From an uncultured Lachnospiraceae bacterium (GTDB taxonomy: Bacteria > Bacillota_A > Clostridia > Lachnospirales > Lachnospiraceae), in NCBI GenBank assembly GCA_905200565.1, contig CAJKKX010000146.1:1-6286 (forward strand): 6,286 nucleotides of DNA. The letters run 5' to 3'. The position numbers and the translations under genes are program-made. Shown here piece by piece: positions 1-5,431 of this stretch; positions within the stretch are counted from its first letter, which is position 1; every line of letters starts with the position of its first letter. The notes under the pieces were generated by a model. That model was not told the origin of the DNA and made no database searches. It worked only from the letters and a program-made list of their open reading frames with translations.

Positions 1-6
1 ATTACT

Positions 7-35
7 AATATACCACTATTCCTTTTCCCTGTCAA
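7..35 (-). promoter_or_regulatory. Strong sigma-A promoter directed out of the left edge
   Basis: Read on the minus strand, the sequence gives TTGACA (positions 35-30), a 17-base spacer, then TATATT (12-7). A TGG sits directly before the -10, so the extended -10 element is present as well. The -35 is a perfect match, the -10 matches 5 of 6, and the spacing is optimal. It should transcribe a gene beyond position 1 that is not visible here. It lies about 95 bases past the stop of the LacI-type regulator gene, so the unseen gene is a reasonable candidate target of that regulator; this last point is inference. Confidence 0.8.
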
Positions 36-47
36 GCATTATTTGAC
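31..47. promoter_or_regulatory. Inverted repeat overlapping the -35 box (possible operator)
   Basis: GTCAA (31-35) and TTGAC (43-47) are perfect 5-base inverted arms around a 7-base centre. One arm coincides with the -35 hexamer of the leftward promoter. A bound repressor here would block RNA polymerase. The site lacks the central CG usual for LacI-family operators, so the protein that might bind it is unknown, and arms this short can occur by chance. Confidence 0.3.
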
Positions 48-130
48 TTTTTATCTATATGGAATCCGTTTCACTTTTCTGATTTTTGTATATTTTTACC
101 AACGTTATTTATCACGGTTTCCTTCAATTT
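36..130. other. AT-rich intergenic region upstream of the leftward promoter
   Basis: This stretch holds no gene and no intrinsic terminator for the preceding regulator gene. It does contain a widely spaced inverted repeat, GGAATCCGT (61-69) against ACGGTTTCC (114-122), with 8 of 9 bases complementary and a 44-base gap. It also has CAACGTT at 100-106, with a central CG. Both could be protein-binding sites controlling the promoter at 7-35, but the sequence alone does not prove it. Confidence 0.35.
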
Positions 131-1123
131 TTATTTCTGCCCATTCTTGGTGCTCTCGCCTATTCTCATCTGCGGCTCCAGAAGTACCAGCTTATTTTTA
201 TACCGTTTGCCTTCAATCATACCGATCACCATTTTTACGGCGCGTCTGGACAGCTCCGGAATCGGCTGTTCGACAACCGTCAGCTCCGGAACCGACACCT
301 TGGAAATATATGTGCCGTCGTAGCCTACCACCTGAACATCCTCCGGAACATTTTTCTTCATCCGGCTAAGCTGCTTTAAAAATGCCATAGCAATGACATC
401 CACTGCAAATATCCCATCAATATCCGGATACTTTTTTATAATATCCCGCGCTGTCTCCTCATAACGGCCGTAATCAAAATCGTTCCATTCCATCTCATAA
501 GAATATACCTTGACCCCATGCTTTTTCATAACGCGCTCAAACTCATAATGCCGCTCATGAGACGGTGAATCAACTACCAGCGCTCCCTGTACCTGAACCA
601 CACATTTGCAGCCGCACTCTATCATTTTCTCCGCTGCCAGACGGCCGCCGATCCTGTGATCGGATGCAACCGTCGGAATATGTTCTCCGAGAAAACGGTC
701 CAGGGCCACGACAGGTCTGCTGACACTCGCATAATCCTCCAGCGCCAGCGTATGCCCGCCCGCGATAATGCCGTCTACAATGTGCCGATTCAGCATATTT
801 AAATATTCCTTCTCATAATTCTGTTCGCTGTAGGTACTGCATATCATTGTCTTGTAGCCATTTTTCAGCAATTCTTCCTCTGCATACAATACAAATTCTG
901 CAAAAAACGGATGAGAGATCTTAGGTATAATAATCGCCACAATTCCGCTTTTTTTGTGAAGAAGATTCCTCGCCAATTCGTTCGGAATATAATTCAGCTC
1001 TTCCATCGCATCCTGTACTTTCTTTCGCGTTTCCGCCGATACATATCCGGTCTCATTCAAGACTCTCGACACGGTTGCCACGCCCACACCTGCCCGCTGA
1101 GCAACATCCTTTATACTGGTCAT
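131..1123 (-). CDS. LacI/GalR-family transcriptional regulator
   Basis: A 330-residue DNA-binding regulator of the LacI/GalR family, which bind operators as dimers and change affinity when a sugar or other small ligand binds. Residues 1-22 form the helix-turn-helix, opening MTSIKDVAQRAGVG and continuing ATVSRVLN. The hinge has the NELARNL segment with L50-A51, the pair that enters the minor groove in this family. Residues about 60-325 are the periplasmic-binding-protein-like effector domain, with LDRF near 141, VASDHRIGG near 152 and GYDG at 267-270. I start it at the ATG at 1123 because GGGGGT lies about 8-9 bases upstream and the protein then begins as family members do. An ATG at 1159 would overlap the upstream stop (ATGA) but has no ribosome binding site. 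It is the last gene of a likely three-gene operon. The ligand cannot be read from sequence; a glycoside or sugar is likely given the neighbouring glycosidases. Confidence 0.93.
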   Translation of the reverse strand: MTSIKDVAQRAGVGVATVSRVLNETGYVSAETRKKVQDAMEELNYIPNELARNLLHKKSGIVAIIIPKISHPFFAEFVLYAEEELLKNGYKTMICSTYSEQNYEKEYLNMLNRHIVDGIIAGGHTLALEDYASVSRPVVALDRFLGEHIPTVASDHRIGGRLAAEKMIECGCKCVVQVQGALVVDSPSHERHYEFERVMKKHGVKVYSYEMEWNDFDYGRYEETARDIIKKYPDIDGIFAVDVIAMAFLKQLSRMKKNVPEDVQVVGYDGTYISKVSVPELTVVEQPIPELSRRAVKMVIGMIEGKRYKNKLVLLEPQMRIGESTKNGQK

Positions 1124-1155
1124 ACTCATTGACCCCCATTTCATTAAACTAAAAA

Positions 1156-1521
1156 TCATATGATATTTTCGCAGATTTCTCTGACTGCCGCAAGTACTTC
1201 CTGTATCTGCGCAGAAGATATGTTATCATAGTGAAATCCACCCGTGCAGACCACGACCGCCCGTTTTTTTCTGGCAATTTCCTCCGCCAGATAACGGCAG
1301 AGCTGCTCATCCTTGTGCCCGGTCACATTCAGCACCGAGGATGTGACAGAAATACTTCCGTCCCCGGTCAGCGACGGCCGCGGAATCGCCAGCACCGTGC
1401 AGCCAATGTGCGGCTTATCTCCGCCCCGGAGCATGATGTGATAATCCTCTCCCAGCTCTGTAATCTGCACCGTGATCTCAGAAAACGTCAGTTGTTTCTG
1501 ATATTTTAGGTTTCCACTCAT
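1156..1521 (-). CDS. Small LpdD-like / proteasome assembly chaperone 4-like protein
   Basis: A 121-residue soluble protein with no signal peptide or membrane segment. I recognise it from memory as resembling the LpdD-like (subunit D of gallate/phenolic-acid decarboxylases, prenylated-flavin chaperone) or bacterial PAC4-like fold. The basis is GGDKPHIG at 33-40, IPRPSL at 46-51, TGHKDE at 67-72 and GFHYDNIS near 95-102. In decarboxylase systems LpdD is thought to help the UbiD-type subunit, but no UbiD or UbiX gene is present here, so the role is open. I start it at the second ATG (1521) because GGGGAG sits 8 bases upstream; the ATG at 1527 would leave only 2 bases. It follows the metallopeptidase by 42 bases and precedes the LacI-type gene by 32, which suggests co-transcription. 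The family assignment is moderately sure; the function is not. Confidence 0.7.
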   Translation of the reverse strand: MSGNLKYQKQLTFSEITVQITELGEDYHIMLRGGDKPHIGCTVLAIPRPSLTGDGSISVTSSVLNVTGHKDEQLCRYLAEEIARKKRAVVVCTGGFHYDNISSAQIQEVLAAVREICENII

Positions 1522-1563
1522 TTCCATGTCTCCCCGTTATTTCTAAAATCATCCGCCTGATCT

Positions 1564-1938
1564 TTATATTCCCCGCCGCTCCCGGTATTCCGCGATCTCT
1601 ATCGCATCCTCGATCTCCAGATCACGCTCCCCGGCGAGCGATTCCAGATGATGCCGGAATTCATGCAGCAGCACTTTGCGCAGCCGTTTCGCCAGATCCT
1701 CCTTCGGCAAATGCCCGTACACCTGCGCAAAAGAACCATAATAAATCACAATAAAGCGCCCAAGATGGTGCTGCCTGCAGTATTCGCCCATGATAAAAAG
1801 CTCATGGCCGACGCCTTCCGGGTGGTATTTCGGATGTTTGCGCGCAAAAACCCCGCCGTTCAGCTCCCGGAAGAATTCCTCCGGAAAGGTCTGAACAATT
1901 TCCTCTATCATATCCTGAAATTCCTCAAAAGAAACCAT
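1564..1938 (-). CDS. Small zincin-like metallopeptidase family protein
   Basis: A 124-residue cytoplasmic protein with a zinc-binding HExxH motif, HEFRH at 92-96, followed by another His at 97 and an acidic stretch (ERDLEIED, 104-111) that could supply a third ligand. Size and layout fit the short zincin-like metallopeptidase proteins (PF06262-like) common in Clostridia, whose substrates are largely unknown. There is no signal peptide and no other domain. The usual HEIxHHxG of relatives appears here as HEFRHHLE, which keeps the zinc ligands. The start at 1938 has GGAAAGG a few bases upstream. A 20-codon ORF with a stronger ribosome binding site overlaps this start in another frame, so translation may be coupled to it. 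This is the first full-size gene of the probable operon with the LpdD-like and LacI-type genes. Confidence 0.85.
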   Translation of the reverse strand: MVSFEEFQDMIEEIVQTFPEEFFRELNGGVFARKHPKYHPEGVGHELFIMGEYCRQHHLGRFIVIYYGSFAQVYGHLPKEDLAKRLRKVLLHEFRHHLESLAGERDLEIEDAIEIAEYRERRGI

Positions 1939-1970
1939 ACTGCCGCCTTTCCTTTTCTTCCAATGTACAT
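1908..1970 (-). CDS. Possible 20-residue leader ORF overlapping the metallopeptidase start
   Basis: ATG at 1970 is preceded by GGAGGG (1983-1978) with an ideal 7-base spacing, the best ribosome binding site in this leader. The ORF reads MYIGRKGKAAVWFLLRNFRI and stops with TGA at 1908. It overlaps the first 31 bases of the metallopeptidase gene in a different frame. It could be a regulatory leader whose translation opens or re-initiates at the next start, or a small basic peptide in its own right. It may also be chance: the metallopeptidase has its own weaker site, and nothing shows that the peptide is made. Confidence 0.4.
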   Translation of the reverse strand: MYIGRKGKAAVWFLLRNFRI

Positions 1971-1992
1971 AAAAATGCCCTCCGGCTTTTTA

Positions 1993-2022
1993 TTTATATA
2001 ATCACGATTATTATAATCACAA
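1993..2022 (-). promoter_or_regulatory. Candidate promoter for the metallopeptidase/LpdD-like/LacI operon
   Basis: On the minus strand, TTGTGA (2022-2017) is followed by an 18-base spacer and TATAAA (1998-1993), 4 of 6 and 5 of 6 matches. Transcription would start near 1986, just before the GGAGGG of the leader ORF. Alternatives in the same AT-rich stretch are TTGTAA (2061-2056) with TACAAC 17 bases on, and two perfect TATAAT hexamers (2015-2010, 2027-2022) lacking a good -35. The exact promoter is therefore uncertain. Confidence 0.4.
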
Positions 2023-2026
2023 TTAT
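1998..2026. repeat. Two tandem 14-bp palindromes (likely operator)
   Basis: ATAATCACGATTAT (1998-2011) is an inverted repeat with 6-base arms and a 2-base centre. ATAATCACAATTAT (2013-2026) is a near copy differing at one base, with 5-base arms (6 if the flanking T and A are counted). Their starts are 15 bases apart and they overlap the candidate promoter elements. Tandem similar palindromes on a promoter are typical of repressor operators. The region is very AT-rich, which makes chance palindromes commoner. The binding protein is unknown, and the sites lack the central CG expected for a LacI-type regulator. Confidence 0.5.
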
Positions 2027-2067
2027 ATAAACGTTGTACGCACACAGGACATTTTTTACAAGACTTT

Positions 2068-3402
2068 TTATATAAATGACCGTACGATTCGTTTCTGCTT
2101 ATAGAAATAATAAATGATCATCGCCGCTGCAGTCACTACCCAGGTGATCGGGTAGCAGGCAATAAGCTGCTCCAGCGTTCCGTTCGGCACAATAAACATC
2201 ACCCAGATCACACGCAGAAGGCAAACGCCAACCAGCGTCATAATGGTCGTCACCAGCACGCTGCCCTGTGCGCGCAAAGAGCCGGAATAAATCTCGATAA
2301 ACGCGAACAGCCAGTAGGTAGGCGAAATGATCCGTACCATACGCATTCCGATCTGCACAACACCGGTATCCGATGTAAAAACGCCGAACAGGTACTGCCC
2401 GACAAATACGATCAGCGCGCTGAGCGCCATCTCGCTTCCCACTGTCATCAGCAGGCAGTCCCGCGTTCCCTTGCGCACACGATCCCACTTTCCGGCGCCG
2501 AAATTTTGTCCGACAAAGGTCGTCACCGAAATACCAAATGCTCCATTGATCATCCATACAATGCTGTCGATTTTTCCAAAAGCAGCCCATGCCGCCATTG
2601 TATCTACGCCAAGATTATTCAGGGATGCCTGCAGCAGCACATTCGAAATACTGTACATGCTCGACTGAATACCGGTGGGAAGTCCGATGCGCAGCATCTT
2701 GCCCAGCATATCCCTCTGTATCCGGATCTCGCCCAGCCGCAGCTCCATCTCCTCTGTATGGTACATCAGTGCGCGCGTAACCAGCACAGCGCTGACCGCC
2801 TGTGAAAACAGGGTTGCAGCCGCCACGCCGAGCACGCCAAGGCGCAGTCCAAGCACCAGCGCAAGGTCGAGCACGATATTGATAATGCAGCAGATGATCA
2901 GATAATACAGCGGCCTCCTGGAATCGCCGATCGCACGCAAAATTGCGGAACCCATATTATAAACCAGCACAAACGCCAGCCCGGCAAAATAAATCCGCAC
3001 ATACATCACAGAATCGTGCATCAGCTCCTCCGGCGTGTTCATCTGCGCAAGCAGCATCGGCGTCAGCACCCCAGCCAGTCCGATCAGTATGCCGAACAAA
3101 ATGGAAAACGCATAAGCGGTATGCAGCGCCTTCTGCAGCTCCTCCCGCTTCTTCGCTCCAAAATACTGCGAAATAATAACCGATGCCCCGGAAGTCAGTC
3201 CGGTAAAAAAGCCGACCACCAGATTGATGATCTGGCCGGAGGAACCGCCCACGCTGGACAGTGCTTCTTTTCCCGCAAACCTGCCCACCACAACGGCATC
3301 CACCGTGTTATATAATTGCTGAAAAAAAGTGCCGATCAAAATCGGGAAGAAAAAGATCAGAAGCTGCTTCCAGATAACGCCTTCCGTAATCTTCTCCCCC
3401 AT
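2068..3402 (-). CDS. MATE-family efflux transporter
   Basis: A polytopic inner-membrane exporter of the MATE family, which use a Na+ or H+ gradient to expel cationic drugs, dyes or metabolites. The protein is almost entirely hydrophobic helices, consistent with about 12 membrane segments in two related halves. The first half opens with PILIGTFFQQLYNTVDAVVV and carries SQYFGAKK. The second carries the matching VGQNFGAGKWDRVRKG. The length of 444 residues is normal. From the ATG at 3402 the protein begins MGEKITEGVIWKQLL, as clostridial relatives do, with a GGAAG-type site just upstream. An alternative TTG start at 3462 adds 20 hydrophilic residues; the only strong site, AAGGAG at 3483-3478, is 15 bases from it. 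It has its own probable promoter and no visible terminator, so read-through into the metallopeptidase operon 129 bases downstream is possible. The substrate is unknown. Confidence 0.92.
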   Translation of the reverse strand: MGEKITEGVIWKQLLIFFFPILIGTFFQQLYNTVDAVVVGRFAGKEALSSVGGSSGQIINLVVGFFTGLTSGASVIISQYFGAKKREELQKALHTAYAFSILFGILIGLAGVLTPMLLAQMNTPEELMHDSVMYVRIYFAGLAFVLVYNMGSAILRAIGDSRRPLYYLIICCIINIVLDLALVLGLRLGVLGVAAATLFSQAVSAVLVTRALMYHTEEMELRLGEIRIQRDMLGKMLRIGLPTGIQSSMYSISNVLLQASLNNLGVDTMAAWAAFGKIDSIVWMINGAFGISVTTFVGQNFGAGKWDRVRKGTRDCLLMTVGSEMALSALIVFVGQYLFGVFTSDTGVVQIGMRMVRIISPTYWLFAFIEIYSGSLRAQGSVLVTTIMTLVGVCLLRVIWVMFIVPNGTLEQLIACYPITWVVTAAAMIIYYFYKQKRIVRSFI

Positions 3403-3486
3403 TCCGCTTCCGAGCGGTCTTTCGTGCACATCCTTGTGCTTCTCCTGTATTCCGTTCTGCAAATCAGACTGTCACATCTCCTTTCA

Positions 3487-3501
3487 ACCGGCTGTGCCGG
3501 T
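3487..3501 (-). repeat. Perfect hairpin in the MATE gene leader
   Basis: ACCGGC and GCCGGT form a perfect 6-base stem with a 3-base loop, ending 3 bases before the AAGGAG sequence on the minus strand. There is no T-run after it, so it is not an intrinsic terminator. It lies between the probable promoter and the start codon, where it could affect ribosome access or mRNA stability, or act as a protein-binding site. Confidence 0.45.
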
Positions 3502-3525
3502 CTCATGTAAGTTATATTTTTCTGC

Positions 3526-3531
3526 ATTATA
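3526..3531 (-). promoter_or_regulatory. Extended -10 promoter for the MATE gene
   Basis: On the minus strand the perfect -10 hexamer TATAAT is preceded by TGG, giving the extended -10 form TGnTATAAT. No good -35 is found at 16-18 bases; the best is CTGTGA, 3 of 6, at 18-base spacing. Extended -10 promoters often work without one. It sits about 40 bases after the GH2 stop codon, so the transporter can be expressed separately from the glycosidases. Confidence 0.6.
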
Positions 3532-3573
3532 CCACTTTTCCATGCAAAATCACAGTCTCTTTTGAAAAACGGA

Positions 3574-5358
3574 TTATTTTTGAGCCATTCTCCTGTAAAA
3601 CTCCTGCAATACAAAGAATGCCGGCTTTTTATAACTTTTATCGGCGGAGCACAACCCCTTCAGATTGTAGTAATCCTGAATGGCGGAAAGCCGTCTGGGG
3701 CAGCGGAAATCGTAAAGGATCCAGGGGGTCATGCCCTTAATATAATCGCTCTTTTCCAGCGTCTCCACCTGTCTTTCATACACATATGCCTGACAATCCT
3801 CTGAGAACTTGTCCGCAATGGTTCCCCGTTGTCCCGGTCTGGCATCCGCGCCAAACTCCGTAATGACCACCGGTTTGGCGGGATGACTGTTCTTTAGCAT
3901 TTCGGGAAGCTTTTCAAAATCCGGGGTATACCAGCCGCAATATTCGTTGATGCCGATAACGTCCAGGTAATCGCACAGGCGGTCACAGATCTGGTTTTTC
4001 TCCCCGTCCACCAGGCAGGCGGCGGACACCATTCTGGTATGGTCATAATCATGAGCCGTATTTGCCAGCTCTCCCATAAACGCCAGACGCGCATCCGTAT
4101 CCGCATTCTCATTTCCCACAGACCAGATGATTACGCTGGCGCGATTGTAATCACGGCGCATCAGCTCCAGAAGCTGATTTTTTGCGTCAGCCAGCGTTTC
4201 CTTATTGTGGAATGCGATAGCCCAGTACACCGGAATCTCCTCCCACAGAAGAATGCCCAGCTCATCCGCCAGACGTGCGGTTTGCTCATTGTGAGGATAA
4301 TGGGCCAGACGCATATAGTTGCAGCCCAGCTCCTTCGCAAGCTTCAGATTCTCCAGCCGCTCCTTGTCAGTCAATGCTTTTCCGTTTTCCACACTCTCCT
4401 CATGACAGCTGATGCCCCGCAGGAAAACAGGCTCTCCATTCAGATAAATCGTATTTCCTTCCGCCTTTATGGTACGGAAACCCATGCGGTCACTGACCAG
4501 ATCCGCTCCAAAGCTGACCCGGATATCATACAGGACCGGATTTTCCGGTGTCCACAGTGTTGGCTTCGCCTCGATCCTGCACTGCCCCCTGCCATCCTTA
4601 ACCGGGATTTCCTGCCGGATGCCAAGCCCCGGAATTTCCAGCTCTGCCGTTCCGCTCGTCATGTCTGAAAGCTTTAGCTCTGCTTCAATCACATTATAAT
4701 CGGTATTGTCCGGTTCCAGATTGATCCGCAGATCCCGGATAAATATTTCCGGCACCCGGATCAGCTCAATATCACGATAAACACCGCCATAATTAAACCA
4801 ATCCGTATTTTCCATAGGCACCTGCGTGCTCTTTCTCGTATTGTCACAGGTCAGCAGGATCCTGTTCTCCGTCTGTAAAAAATCCGTGATCTCCAGATAA
4901 AAGGGAGTAGATCCGCCCCGGTGCATTCCCACATACTGTTTGTTCAGAAACACCCGGCATACGTAGTTGGCCGCGCCGATTTTCAGAAACACCCGCTCCA
5001 CCCCCTGCTTCTCATAGCGGAATCTTCTGGTAAACACGAAGCTGCCTTCATAAAGCTTATACGCTTCCTGCTGCATATTCCAGCAGCAGGGCAGCTTCAT
5101 CACCGGCCACTCATCAAAGGAAAAATCCACGGGCAGCGTTCTTCCTTCCTCATCATAATACTGCTCCTTATACCAGTTGGCACGCAGACAGGTATCGTAT
5201 TGATCCACGCCATAATGCCAGTATCCGTTCAGCGATTCCTTTTTCCTTCCGCCCTCATAGAGCATGGTTTCCCAGCCGGCCTTTTTTTCTTCATACTTTG
5301 CCGTATAATTTTCCAGATGAAGATCCTCCTGATAATTTCCGCTCTTTTCCTGTTCCAT
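3574..5358 (-). CDS. GH2 beta-glucuronidase-like enzyme (uronidase)
   Basis: A complete 594-residue retaining glycosidase of family GH2. Domains: a hydrophilic N-terminal lead-in (1-40), a sugar-binding jelly roll (about 42-200), an immunoglobulin-like sandwich (about 202-297) and a TIM barrel (about 299-590). The acid/base is E417 in WSVGNEN and the nucleophile is E501 in VITEFGAD. N565-L-K567 matches the N-x-K motif that contacts the uronic acid carboxylate in beta-glucuronidases, so glucuronide hydrolysis is the best guess; beta-galacturonidases share this motif and cannot be excluded. The segment between the barrel's EEIPVYW (373-379) and the acid/base is short, which suggests the class lacking the active-site loop 1 of E. 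coli GusA. There is no signal peptide, so it acts in the cytoplasm on imported conjugates. AGGAGG lies 9 bases before the ATG. It follows the GH3 gene by 73 bases and is probably in the same operon. Confidence 0.9.
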   Translation of the reverse strand: MEQEKSGNYQEDLHLENYTAKYEEKKAGWETMLYEGGRKKESLNGYWHYGVDQYDTCLRANWYKEQYYDEEGRTLPVDFSFDEWPVMKLPCCWNMQQEAYKLYEGSFVFTRRFRYEKQGVERVFLKIGAANYVCRVFLNKQYVGMHRGGSTPFYLEITDFLQTENRILLTCDNTRKSTQVPMENTDWFNYGGVYRDIELIRVPEIFIRDLRINLEPDNTDYNVIEAELKLSDMTSGTAELEIPGLGIRQEIPVKDGRGQCRIEAKPTLWTPENPVLYDIRVSFGADLVSDRMGFRTIKAEGNTIYLNGEPVFLRGISCHEESVENGKALTDKERLENLKLAKELGCNYMRLAHYPHNEQTARLADELGILLWEEIPVYWAIAFHNKETLADAKNQLLELMRRDYNRASVIIWSVGNENADTDARLAFMGELANTAHDYDHTRMVSAACLVDGEKNQICDRLCDYLDVIGINEYCGWYTPDFEKLPEMLKNSHPAKPVVITEFGADARPGQRGTIADKFSEDCQAYVYERQVETLEKSDYIKGMTPWILYDFRCPRRLSAIQDYYNLKGLCSADKSYKKPAFFVLQEFYRRMAQK

Positions 5359-5389
5359 GGCACATATCCTCCTACCGCAAAATTTTCAT

Positions 5390-5408
5390 CTCCGGTCAGC
5401 TTCCGGAG
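5390..5408 (-). repeat. Perfect hairpin between the GH3 and GH2 genes
   Basis: CTCCGG and CCGGAG form a 6-base GC-rich stem around a 7-base loop in the 73-base gap between the two glycosidase genes. On the minus strand it is followed by ATGAAAATTTTG rather than a clean T-run, so it is a poor terminator. It is more like an intercistronic stability or processing element, or an attenuating structure that sets the GH2 level relative to GH3. Confidence 0.45.
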
Positions 5409-5431
5409 CACTTTGACCCACAATCATTCTG

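Noticed and set aside
1124..1159. LacI-type gene starting at 1159, with ATGA overlap of the preceding stop
   Set aside because: There is no ribosome binding site before 1159, and it adds 12 residues ahead of the conserved family N-terminus. The ATG at 1123 has GGGGGT at good spacing.
2034..2061. TTGTA...TACAA inverted repeat as a terminator after the MATE gene
   Set aside because: The stem is only 5 bp and AT-rich, with an 18-base loop and no following T-run on the minus strand.
2099..2590. A 163-residue minus-strand ORF inside the MATE gene
   Set aside because: It is an out-of-frame shadow of the transporter, rich in Cys, Arg and Asp without domain signals.
4039..4668. A 209-residue plus-strand ORF
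   Set aside because: It lies wholly antisense to the GH2 gene, lacks recognisable domains and has composition typical of an antisense shadow.
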